Shown here: piece by piece, positions 54,694 to 62,621 of the stretch
How the letters are laid out: every line of letters begins with the position of its first letter
How positions within the stretch are numbered: the first letter of the stretch is position 1
Assembly: GCA_046160485.1 (NCBI GenBank)
Contig: JBJXGV010000033.1
Span: 1 to 64,000, forward strand
Source of the DNA: JBJXGV01 sp046160485
Lineage (GTDB): Bacteria; Orphanbacterota; Orphanbacteria; JBJXGV01
Direction: 5' to 3'
Length of the DNA stretch: 64,000 nt
Program-made: the position numbers and the translations under genes
Notes under the pieces: model-generated
The model's input: only the letters and a program-made list of their open reading frames with translations
Database searches by the model: none
Told to the model about the DNA's origin: nothing

Positions 54694-56035
54694 GGCTCTC
54701 CTCCTCTCTCGAAGCGAGCGTGACGACGGAGCGGTTGTTCTTCGTAAAATACGTCTTCGCGAACGCGACAAGATCCGCCGACGAGAGACCCGCGACGGCC
54801 TCGGCAATCTTGTCGAGCGTGGCTACGTCCCCAGTCAGGCCCGTCACGACCGCAAGGTTCACGGCGATGTCGGCGGGCGTCTCCATCTGCATCGAAAGTC
54901 CGTAGCGGAAATTCGACTGCGCGTCCCGGAAGCGCTTCTCGTCGACCTTGCCGGCGGACAGCTCCGCGATCGAACCGTCGATGAACGCTACCGCGTCGTC
55001 CGTGTGGTCGCGCTCCTTAAGCACGAGGTTGTACGACCACAAGCGCGGGTCGCGATGATCGAAGTAGTAGGCCTCGATCCGCTCGACGATCTGACGGTCG
55101 AGCACGAGCGTCTTGTAGGCGGGGCTCGTCTCGCCTATGAGATACGAATTGAGCACGTTCTGAATCGCGCAGTCCTTAAGGCTGTTCCGAGCGCCAGGCG
55201 TGTGGTACCCGACCAGGACGCGCGGCTGCGTCGGCGTATCCCATTCGTGATGCAGCCTCTTCTCCGCGGTCTGCGGAGGCTCGACGGGAATCTCCACCTT
55301 CGCCACCGAGCCACTCCACGAACCGTAGTGTTTCTTGATCTCCGCAAGCGTTGCGTCCGGGTCGAAACCGCCGACGACGAAAACGACGCAGTTGTCGGGC
55401 CGGTACCAGCGCCCGAAGAAGCTCTTCGAGTATTCGTACATCGTCGGCATCGCTTTGATGTCTTCGAGGAATCCCATCGTGGTGTGCTTGTACGTGTGCG
55501 TCGTGAACGCCAGATCGCACATCAATTCTTCGAGCTTCTGTCCCGGGTCGGCGAAGTTCTTGTTGTACTCGCCGAGCACGGCCTTCGTTTCCGTTTGGAA
55601 CGCTTCCTCCTCGTACTCGAGGAACTGGAAACGGTCCGCTTCGATCTCGATGAGCTTCGCAAGGCCGCTCGACGGCCCGTAGTTCGTGTAGACCGTGACG
55701 TCGTCCGTCGTGAACGCGTTGTCCGTGACGCCCATCTTCTGAAGCTCGCCGTCGCGCGCTTCCGACGAGTAGTTCTTCGTGCCGCGAAACATCATGTGCT
55801 CGAAGAGGTGCGCGAATCCGGAGTGGCCCGGCTCGATCTCGTTTCGCGAGCCCGTGCGGACGAGCGTGTAGTACGCCGCCACGCCTTCGTGCGGCGTGTT
55901 GACGAACACAACGCGGAGTCCGTTCGCGAGCGTGTGCTCTTTGATCGGATACGGGACGACCGCCCCGGCGTGGGCGCTTCTCGCGAATGCGAGGGCGAGC
56001 CCGACGACTAGGAATGACAGGAGTGCGACTTTCAA
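54680..56035 (-). CDS. M16-family zinc peptidase, catalytic subunit
   Basis: 451 residues from a TTG with GGAGGAG six bases upstream. Signal peptide FLVVGLALAFARSAHA. The inverted zinc motif is in GHSGFAHLFEHMMFRGTKNY (HxxEH) with the third ligand Glu in LGEYNKNFADP or the preceding ETKAVLGEYN. The second half-domain begins FVVGGFDPDATLAEIKKHY. Degrades exported peptides, together with the non-catalytic subunit encoded downstream. A 151-base gap lies upstream with no clear promoter seen. Confidence 0.92.
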   Translation of the reverse strand: MKVALLSFLVVGLALAFARSAHAGAVVPYPIKEHTLANGLRVVFVNTPHEGVAAYYTLVRTGSRNEIEPGHSGFAHLFEHMMFRGTKNYSSEARDGELQKMGVTDNAFTTDDVTVYTNYGPSSGLAKLIEIEADRFQFLEYEEEAFQTETKAVLGEYNKNFADPGQKLEELMCDLAFTTHTYKHTTMGFLEDIKAMPTMYEYSKSFFGRWYRPDNCVVFVVGGFDPDATLAEIKKHYGSWSGSVAKVEIPVEPPQTAEKRLHHEWDTPTQPRVLVGYHTPGARNSLKDCAIQNVLNSYLIGETSPAYKTLVLDRQIVERIEAYYFDHRDPRLWSYNLVLKERDHTDDAVAFIDGSIAELSAGKVDEKRFRDAQSNFRYGLSMQMETPADIAVNLAVVTGLTGDVATLDKIAEAVAGLSSADLVAFAKTYFTKNNRSVVTLASREEESHGSR

Positions 56036-56186
56036 AGCGAAACTCCTCCTTTCTGGGTCACTTTAAGGGGAAGTGCGGTACACGAGTGAGGCGAACGGGG
56101 CGAGGCTATCCCACGACTGCTCGGATTTCAAGGCGTCGAGGGGAGAGCGGGCGCCGCGGGGGAGCGGCACGTCGCGATGTTGGCTT

Positions 56187-57017
56187 TTACGTGTGCGCGA
56201 CAGCGTGGCCATGGTCGCGGTCCGTCGTCTTCGCACCGCGAAGCGTGCCATGGCCGAAGAGCACGTGATAGCGGAAACGGTAGCCGAGGGATTCGCAGAG
56301 CGCGCGGCCGGCGGCATTCGACGCGAAGACGCCGAGGCCGATGATGTCGACGCCCTGCGCGAAGAGACGCTCGGCGAGCGCGTGGTTGACCGCGTGCGCG
56401 AGGCCCTTGCGTCGCGCGTCGTCGCGCGTCACCACGTTCGAGACGAATGCGCGCCGGTACTCGCGCGCGACGATCGGCGCCGACGCGAACGCGGCGAGCC
56501 GCCCGCCCTCGCGGATCCCGACGTGAACGCCCTCGCGAAGCTGCTCGGCCCGGAAGAAATTGCCGGGATAGCTCGCTGACAAGAGATCTTCGACCTCGCG
56601 TGCGTCGTTCGGCCCGATCTCGACGATCGTCGCGCGCCGCCGCGGCAGCGCGAGATCGCCGCGCGAAAGCGAGAAGATCAAGTCGGGCCGCGTCTCATGG
56701 AAGAAGAGGCGTTCGATCGCTTCGGCATGCGCCACCGGAACGTGAAGCCGAACCTTCTCGGGAATGTGCGGTCTCGCCGCGAGCAGCAGGTTTTCGATTC
56801 CCGCCGGCGGACCGAAGCCGAAGAGGATCGGCGAGTAGCTGGTGTTGGTCAGATAAATGAGAAACGAAATGTTCGTCGCGCCGCCCGCGCGCCAGGTCCA
56901 CGCCTTGTCGCCGCTCCCGAAGGTCGCGAGAAATGCTCCGAGAAGCGCGGATCGCTCCGGATCGACCAAGAGCGAATGGAACAGACGCTTCGGATCGTCG
57001 ATCTCGTGCACCGGCAT
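56187..57017 (-). CDS. GNAT-family N-acetyltransferase
   Basis: 276 residues. The C-terminal half (~130-265) is a GNAT domain: VSNVVTRDDARRKGLAHAVN carries the acetyl-CoA pyrophosphate loop (R-x2-G-x-A) and VDIIGLGVFASNAAGRALCE plus SLGYRFRYHVLFG is the end of the fold. The N-terminal half is a second, degenerate lobe, as in two-domain GNATs. Acceptor unknown. The stop of the TPR gene upstream lies 4 bases before its ATG, so they are one unit. Confidence 0.82.
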   Translation of the reverse strand: MPVHEIDDPKRLFHSLLVDPERSALLGAFLATFGSGDKAWTWRAGGATNISFLIYLTNTSYSPILFGFGPPAGIENLLLAARPHIPEKVRLHVPVAHAEAIERLFFHETRPDLIFSLSRGDLALPRRRATIVEIGPNDAREVEDLLSASYPGNFFRAEQLREGVHVGIREGGRLAAFASAPIVAREYRRAFVSNVVTRDDARRKGLAHAVNHALAERLFAQGVDIIGLGVFASNAAGRALCESLGYRFRYHVLFGHGTLRGAKTTDRDHGHAVAHT

Positions 57018-57021
57018 CGTT

Positions 57022-57342
57022 TCAGAGTCCTTCCGTTGTGAGCAGAGCGAGAAGTTCTTCGCGTGCGTGGGTATCGCCCTTCGCCTCGCAGGCGCTCACG
57101 CCGCGCGCGACCATCGCTTTCGCATGCTCGCGCTGACCGGCCGCGACGAGCGCGCGCGCCGCTTGATAGTACGCGGCCGTGTACTGCGGGTTGAGTTCGA
57201 GCAATCCGTCGAAGGTCGCGATCGCATCGTCGAACTGGCCGAGTTTCACTTGCTCCATCGCGAGGCCGTAGCGCGCGAATGCGTCGTTCGGCCGCGTCGC
57301 GACGAAGTTGCGCATGGCGTCGAGCCGTGAAGGCGCGTTCAT
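57022..57342 (-). CDS. Small TPR protein
   Basis: 106 residues. Two TPR units: PNDAFARYGLAMEQVKLGQF / DDAIATFDGLLELNPQYTAA and YYQAARALVAAGQREHAKAM. Short stand-alone TPR proteins serve as adaptors. It sits 22 bases after murJ and 4 bases before the GNAT gene. Confidence 0.8.
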   Translation of the reverse strand: MNAPSRLDAMRNFVATRPNDAFARYGLAMEQVKLGQFDDAIATFDGLLELNPQYTAAYYQAARALVAAGQREHAKAMVARGVSACEAKGDTHAREELLALLTTEGL

Positions 57343-57364
57343 GGAGCGGATGATAGCGGCTGCA

Positions 57365-58975
57365 CTATGACGCTGCAACCGCGCGGGGCGCGCTTCCGAT
57401 CTTGCGGAGCGCCACGACGACGGATGCGTAGACGACCGTGCCGAGCGCGCCGGTCGCGCAGAGGGCGATCATTCGCGCCGCGCGCGACGGTTCCGCCTCG
57501 CCGCCGGCAAGAAATCCGAGCGGCGTCCACGCGATGAATGCCGCCATCACGCTGCCCGCGGCGATGCTCTCGACGAACACGCGCACGACCGCGCCCTCGC
57601 CGACGCCGCCGTGCCGCCGGCGAAGATAGATGAGCGCGCACACGACGTTGACCGCGCTCGCTATCGACGTGCCGAGCGCAAGCCCGGCGACGCCGAGCGG
57701 CTTGATGAGCGCGAGCGCAACGAGCAGGTTCGACGCGAGCCAAGCCAGATCGATGAACATTCGCGCGCGCATTTCCTTCATCGCGTGGAAGACGCGCCCG
57801 AGGAGCATGTTCAGCCCGAGGGTCGGCAGCCCGATCGAGTACATCACAAGCGCGCTCGCCGTCGCGTCCGTGGCCGACGCATCGAACTTTCCGCGCTCAT
57901 AGAGAATCGCGACGATCTCGCGGCTCTTCACGGCAGCGACGACGGCGAACGGGACGATGATCGCGAGCAGGTAGCCCGCGTCGCGCCGGAACGCGGCGCG
58001 AAAGCCTGCCATTTCGCCGCGCGAGATGAGCGCAGCCATGTCGGTAAACATCACGGTGACGAGTGTTCCGGCGAAGATCTGGAGCGTGAGCTGATTGACC
58101 GTGGTCGCATAGCCGAGCGCCGAGACGCTTCCGGGGTCGAGGAGCGAGCCGAGAATCTTGTCCGTCATGAAGAGCGCCTGCACGATCACAGACGAGAGAA
58201 GAACCGGGCGCGCAAGCGAGAGGAGTTTCGCAAGAAGCGGATCGCGCCACGCTGGCCGCACGAAGCGAATGAATCCGAGGCGCGCCATCGCGGGAATCTG
58301 CACGAGAACGCGCAGAAGTGCGGCCGCGACGAAACTCACCGGCAGCGCGAGGCCGCCGAGGGAATCGCGAAGTCCGAGAATGCACGCGACCGTGACGCCG
58401 CCCTGCAGAATCGGAATCATTCCGGGAAGCCAGAAGACGCGCCGCACGTTCAGAAGCGCCGACATGTAGCCGCCGATGCCCGTGAGGATCGTGCCGACGG
58501 CCATGAGTCGCGTCATCCGAATCGCGATCGCGAGTGTCTCGCCGTCGAAGCCGGGAGCGGCGATCGCGATCGCCAGCCGCGGCGCGGCCAACAGCACGAG
58601 CGTGAAGATCGCAAGCGGCGCGGAGAAGATGATCATGATCGCGTTGAGGAATCCGATCGTCTTTCGCTCGTCGTTCTGCGCGGAGTGATCGAAGTAGAGC
58701 GGAATGAAGAGCGTCGTGAAGACGCCGACGCCGATGTTCGCGAGGAAGGACGCGAGGTAGAGGCAGACGAAGTACGCGTCGGTCTCCGACTGAGCGCCGA
58801 ACGACGACGCGATGAGAAGCTGAACGACGAATCCCATCGGCTTCGCCGCGAGGGTGAGCGCCATGAGCGAGAAGACGTCGCGGCGTTCGCGAAGGCGTGC
58901 GAGGAATCCTGTTGATCGCGGCGGCGGCGACGTAGCCGCGCCCGGGGCGGAAGGGTCTGTCGCGGAGGAAATCAT
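57365..58975 (-). CDS. MurJ/MviN-like lipid flippase
   Basis: 536 residues, ~14 helices of the MOP superfamily. MurJ-type features: SLMALTLAAKPMGFVVQLLI and ASSFGAQSETDAYFVCLYLA (helix 1-2, with GxSxETDAYF pattern), FIPLYFDHSAQNDER (loop), LTGIGGYMSALLNVRRVFWL, and the later VAILYERGKFDASATDATAS, the best MurJ signature. It flips lipid II or another polyprenyl-linked precursor. A cluster lipid flippase for polysaccharide is the alternative. Its ATG overlaps a short upstream frame by ATGA. Confidence 0.85.
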   Translation of the reverse strand: MISSATDPSAPGAATSPPPRSTGFLARLRERRDVFSLMALTLAAKPMGFVVQLLIASSFGAQSETDAYFVCLYLASFLANIGVGVFTTLFIPLYFDHSAQNDERKTIGFLNAIMIIFSAPLAIFTLVLLAAPRLAIAIAAPGFDGETLAIAIRMTRLMAVGTILTGIGGYMSALLNVRRVFWLPGMIPILQGGVTVACILGLRDSLGGLALPVSFVAAALLRVLVQIPAMARLGFIRFVRPAWRDPLLAKLLSLARPVLLSSVIVQALFMTDKILGSLLDPGSVSALGYATTVNQLTLQIFAGTLVTVMFTDMAALISRGEMAGFRAAFRRDAGYLLAIIVPFAVVAAVKSREIVAILYERGKFDASATDATASALVMYSIGLPTLGLNMLLGRVFHAMKEMRARMFIDLAWLASNLLVALALIKPLGVAGLALGTSIASAVNVVCALIYLRRRHGGVGEGAVVRVFVESIAAGSVMAAFIAWTPLGFLAGGEAEPSRAARMIALCATGALGTVVYASVVVALRKIGSAPRAVAAS

Positions 58976-59262
58976 CGGAGCGCGCGCATCATATCACCCG
59001 GGGCGGCCGGAGCCGTTATGAGAAGGGCCCCGGCCTGTTCGGCCAGGGCCCCGAAAATCTCGTGCGCCCCGTGGGACGCACGCCGCGAGAGCGGCGGCCG
59101 TGGGAGGTCCGAGGGCTGGGTTCGGAACCTCTCGATCGACGGCTCGCCCGCGTCTTCGCGCGAGAACACAATGAGTTGTCGGCGGAATGCGCGGCGGACT
59201 GAAGGGACTTCGTCGCGCGGCGCCGCAAAAAAATCCGCAGCCGGCCCAAAATTTTTTCCCAT
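58972..59262 (-). CDS. Hypothetical 96-residue protein before murJ
   Basis: Open frame whose TGA overlaps the murJ ATG (ATGA), the pattern of coupled genes in this window. Its second half has a coding-like distribution of bases by codon position, but the product is Arg/Pro-rich and no family is recognised. The hairpin at 59025-59051 lies inside it and would encode the repetitive GALAEQAGALL. No SD precedes the ATG. Confidence 0.3.
   Translation of the reverse strand: MGKNFGPAADFFAAPRDEVPSVRRAFRRQLIVFSREDAGEPSIERFRTQPSDLPRPPLSRRASHGAHEIFGALAEQAGALLITAPAAPGDMMRALR
59025..59051 (-). terminator. Strong GC hairpin upstream of murJ
   Basis: 4-bp GGCC stem with 5-base loop, one C/A mismatch, then 6 further pairs (59025-59030 with 59046-59051). 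Followed on the minus strand by CTTCTC, a poor U-tract. It may end transcription coming from the thioesterase/E1 operon, or simply be part of a short coding frame. Confidence 0.4.
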
Positions 59263-59268
59263 GTTTCG

Positions 59269-59816
59269 AGTCACGAGCCGCGCGACACCGTCGACGGGCC
59301 GCGTCGCCGCTCGGCTGACCTGCCATGTTGCCAACACGTTACCCGCCGCGCGAAAGGACCAACCCCGCGCGCGCGCCGTGGCACGGAACGTGATGTAGCG
59401 GGACCGGACGCACGAACGAAGGTCCAGGTTCCCACAGGGGAGCGGCGCTAGTTGCCGGAAACATCTAAGGCAACACACCACGAAGACGGCGCTAGGTCGC
59501 TTCCTTGCGGGAACCGGCGAGAAAAGTCGCCAACGCTCGAACGCGGAAAATGTGAGAGCGGGGAGGAAGGCGCTCGAAGGGTGAACTGGGGCGTGCACCT
59601 AAGAGAGATGTCCTTCACTCCCCGTTTTCTTTTCCATCGCGGCCCCACCCGGGCCGTGAACCGATTTCGGGGAGACATTGCTAGGGTGGTTTTCACGAGG
59701 CCAATCGAGATTCGATCACCGGTGACCAGGCGCCGGTGGAATCCCGAAGAGAGCCTCGCGATGCGGAGCCCGACAGGTGCGCTCCCCGCTGAATTCAATC
59801 GGGCGAATCGAGCCCT
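59269..59816. other. 548-base intergenic tract with several potential hairpins
   Basis: No credible gene on either strand. The segment 59401-59531 holds nested or consecutive pairings: GGACC/GGTCC, GGTTCCC (59427) with GGGAACC (59509), GTTGCC (59451) with GGCAAC (59469), GGCGA/TCGCC (59516/59527), and the 8-mer GGCGCTAG twice (59444, 59488). It may encode a structured RNA or a leader. It does not match tmRNA, RNase P, SRP RNA or any riboswitch I know by eye. The remainder shows nothing else. Confidence 0.3.
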
Positions 59817-60287
59817 TCAGCGTACGACAGCGCTTGCGCGATCCCTCTCGAGAATCGTTCTCCAATCCTCCGAAATTTCAACCGAGCGCCCCGCGCGAAA
59901 ATCGTACTGAACGAGCGTCGTCTCTGCTCGCGCGACCAGTCTCCCGCTCGACTCCTCCCGTAATTCATACTGAAGCGCCCACGACTTTGTGCCGATTCGC
60001 GTGGGCCAGAGCCCGATGACGAGTCGCTCGTGTAGAAACGCGGGGGAGTGATACGTGCACGAGATGCTCCCGAGGATGAAGTCGAAATCGTCGATCGTGC
60101 GAGCACCGCGACGTGCGGTGTAGTAGTGGGTGCGCGCCACTTCTAAGTACGAGAGATAGACCGCGTGGTTGACGTGGCCGAGGCCGTCGAGGTCGCGAAG
60201 AGACACCTCCACGGTGTATTGATACGCGCCGCGCCTCGGAGAATCGTTCGCGAGGCGCTCGGGCGTGCGGGGTTCGGGCGCGGGCAA
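59817..60287 (-). CDS. Hotdog-fold acyl-CoA thioesterase (4HBT type)
   Basis: 156 residues from a TTG 2 bases after the E1 stop; neither ATG nor GTG is available in the right place, so a CTG overlapping that stop (CTGA) is the alternative. The 4HBT signature is clear: VEVSLRDLDGLGHVNHAVYL (Asp and His of the active site) and YLEVARTHYY. IGTKSWALQYELREESSGRL and ARAETTLVQYD form the later strands. Hydrolyses acyl-CoA in the cytoplasm; coupling to the E1 gene suggests CoA recycling or branched-chain acyl-CoA as substrate. Confidence 0.78.
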   Translation of the reverse strand: MPAPEPRTPERLANDSPRRGAYQYTVEVSLRDLDGLGHVNHAVYLSYLEVARTHYYTARRGARTIDDFDFILGSISCTYHSPAFLHERLVIGLWPTRIGTKSWALQYELREESSGRLVARAETTLVQYDFRAGRSVEISEDWRTILERDRASAVVR

Positions 60288-60289
60288 CG

Positions 60290-62470
60290 TCAGTACGCCG
60301 CGAGATCGCGGATCGCGCGCTCGATCCCTTCCTTCTGCGGAAGGGTCGCGTCTTCGAGGACCGGGGCGTAGCCGACTGGCGTGTCGAGCCCGCCGATGCG
60401 CCGAACGGGGGCGTCGAGCCACTCGAACAGTTCGTCGGCCGCGCGGCTCGCGATCTCGGCGCCGTAGCCGAACGAAAGATGGTCCTCGTGCGCGACGAGC
60501 AGTCGCGACGTCTTCCGAACGCTCGCGGCGATCGTCTCCCAGTCGTAGGGGGCGAGGCTGCGCAGGTCGATCACCTCCGCGTCGACGGCGCCCTCCTTCG
60601 CGAGCGCCTCCGCGGCCATGAACGCGCGGCGCACGACGGCGCCGTATGTGACGACCGTCACGTCGCTCCCCTCACGCACGACCTTCGCCTTCCCGAACGG
60701 AATCATGTAGTCGGGTCCGGGGTAGACGCCTTTCGCGTACGGCTGCCGGTAGAGGTGCTTGTGCTCGAGGAAGAGGACGGGATCATCGCAGCGAATCGCC
60801 GTGCGCAAAAGTCCGTTCGCGTCGAGCGCGGTCGACGGCATGACGACGCGCAATCCCGGACAGTGCGTAAAGATCACCTCGCCCGACTGGCTGTGGTAGA
60901 CCGCACCGCCCTGCAAGTATCCCCCGATCGGGACGCGGATCACGACGGGGCACGAGAACGCGCCATTCGAGCGCCAGCGCATCATCGAGAGTTCGTCGCG
61001 AATCTGCATCATCGCTGGCCAGATGTAGTCGAAGAACTGAATCTCGACGACGGGTTTAAGGCCGCGAGTCGCCCAGCCGACGGCACGGCCGACGATGTTC
61101 GCCTCGGCGAGCGGCGAGTTGAAGACGCGCTTGCCGCCGAACGCCTTTTGCAATCCGTGAGTGACTTTAAAGACGCCGCCTTTGCCGTTGCACTCGTCGA
61201 GAATCTCGGAGCGGCTCGCGTCGGCGACGTCCTCGCCGAAGACGACGATGCGCGCATCGCGCGCCATTTCATCGCGAAGGCAGCGGTTGATCAGTTCGAC
61301 CGTCGAGACGGCGGGCTCGGCGCTCGCCGCCGGTAACGTATCGAACTCGCGGCTTCTCGGGTCGACAGCTTCCGAGTAGACGTGGAGCGTGGCGGAAGAG
61401 GGCTCGGGAACCGGGGAGGCGAGCGCCTCCTCGAGCCCGCGTTGAATCTCAGCGTCGACGTCGCGCCCGATCGCCGCGAGTTCATCCGCGGTCGCGATCT
61501 TTTCGCCGAGAAGTCGCGCGCGCAGCCGCTCGATCGGGTCGGTCTGCGACTCGGCTTCGATTTCGCGCTTTGGCCGGTACGCGGCGTGGTCATCCGAAAG
61601 CGAGTGCGAGTACGGGCGCGTGCACGTGGCGTGAACGAATGCCGGGCCGCGTGTTTCGCGAATGTGCCGCACCGCCTCGCCGAAGATGTGGTGCGAAGCC
61701 TCCGCGTCGGTGCCGTCGACCTTGAAGCAGCGCAGATTCGGAAAGCCGGAGACGAGGCGTGAGATGTCGCCGCCCGAAACGCCGACCTCCACCGGAACGG
61801 AGATCGCGTAACCGTTGTCTTCGACGACCACGAGCACAGGAAGATTGAGATTCGTGAGCGAATTGAGCGCCTCCCAGAATTCGCCCTCGCTCGTCGTGCC
61901 GTCGCCGAGAGTGAAGACGACGACCTCGTCGCTCTGGAAACTCGACGCGCGCGCGCGCGCCTCGGCGATCTCGTGAAGATAGCGCCCGCCCTCGGCGCAC
62001 CCGACCGCTTGCAAGCACTGCGTGCCGGTCGGGCTTCCCTGCGAGACGATGTTGAGCGCCTTGTGCCCCCAGTGCGACGGCATCTGCCGGCCGCCGGAGT
62101 TCGGATCGTCAGCCGTGCCGAGCCCTTCGCGGAACATCTCGGCGGGCGTCATGCCGAGCGTCAAGCAGAGCGCGCGGTCGCGGTAGTACGGGAAGAACCA
62201 GTCGTAGCCCGCGCGCAGGTGCAGCCCGGCCGCAACCAAGAGCGCCTCGTGCCCCGCGCCTGAGATCTGGAAGAAAATCTGATTCTTGCGCTTGAGCTTG
62301 ATCTCTTCGTCGTCGATGCGCCGCGAGAGCAGCATCAATCGATAGATTCGCAGAAGGGTTTCGCGCGAGAGCTTGGGCGCCAGCGTGGATTTCGCGGCGT
62401 CGCGTGTGTCGCGCGACGCGGGGGCGCTCCTCGGAGCGCGTGACGCGGCGGTTCCGTTCCGCACTTTCAT
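60290..62470 (-). CDS. 2-Oxoacid dehydrogenase E1, alpha and beta fused
   Basis: 726 residues from the ATG with GAGGAAT upstream. Alpha half (~35-370): RIYRLMLLSRRIDDEEIKLK, ISGAGHEALLVAAGLHLRAG, ThDP motif GDGTTSEGEFWEALNSLTNL ending VEDNGYAIS, and GPAFVHATCTRPYSHSLSDD. Beta half (~400-726): INRCLRDEMARDARIVVFGE, GGVFKVTHGLQKAFGGKRVF, FDYIWPAMMQI, RVPIGGYLQGGAVYHSQSGE and HEDHLSFGYGAEIA. In most bacteria these are two genes. The type acts on pyruvate or branched-chain 2-oxoacids; the neighbouring thioesterase and a separate AceE favour branched-chain substrates. No E2 or E3 gene adjoins. Confidence 0.93.
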   Translation of the reverse strand: MKVRNGTAASRAPRSAPASRDTRDAAKSTLAPKLSRETLLRIYRLMLLSRRIDDEEIKLKRKNQIFFQISGAGHEALLVAAGLHLRAGYDWFFPYYRDRALCLTLGMTPAEMFREGLGTADDPNSGGRQMPSHWGHKALNIVSQGSPTGTQCLQAVGCAEGGRYLHEIAEARARASSFQSDEVVVFTLGDGTTSEGEFWEALNSLTNLNLPVLVVVEDNGYAISVPVEVGVSGGDISRLVSGFPNLRCFKVDGTDAEASHHIFGEAVRHIRETRGPAFVHATCTRPYSHSLSDDHAAYRPKREIEAESQTDPIERLRARLLGEKIATADELAAIGRDVDAEIQRGLEEALASPVPEPSSATLHVYSEAVDPRSREFDTLPAASAEPAVSTVELINRCLRDEMARDARIVVFGEDVADASRSEILDECNGKGGVFKVTHGLQKAFGGKRVFNSPLAEANIVGRAVGWATRGLKPVVEIQFFDYIWPAMMQIRDELSMMRWRSNGAFSCPVVIRVPIGGYLQGGAVYHSQSGEVIFTHCPGLRVVMPSTALDANGLLRTAIRCDDPVLFLEHKHLYRQPYAKGVYPGPDYMIPFGKAKVVREGSDVTVVTYGAVVRRAFMAAEALAKEGAVDAEVIDLRSLAPYDWETIAASVRKTSRLLVAHEDHLSFGYGAEIASRAADELFEWLDAPVRRIGGLDTPVGYAPVLEDATLPQKEGIERAIRDLAAY

Positions 62471-62621
62471 CGAATTGGATTCCTCGAAGGCTCTGTTGCG
62501 TTTCAGAGTCGCGCGATCGCGCGAAGTCGGGCGAGTATAGCCGACCGCGCGGAGGGAAGGCAACGCGGCGCTTGGGGCGCGCGGCGTGGTGCGCGACGCG
62601 GGGCGTTGCCGGCGCCGGCAG

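Noticed and set aside
59490..59520. SRP RNA apical loop on the minus strand (CCGCAAGGAAGCGACC)
   Set aside because: Resembles the CCGGAAGGAAGCAG loop but lacks the conserved 5' side and the exact 3' AGCAG; the wider helix does not fold like SRP RNA.
59448..59910. Open frames in the 59.4-59.9 kb intergenic tract on both strands
   Set aside because: No SD, no recognisable fold, and base use by codon position unlike neighbouring genes.
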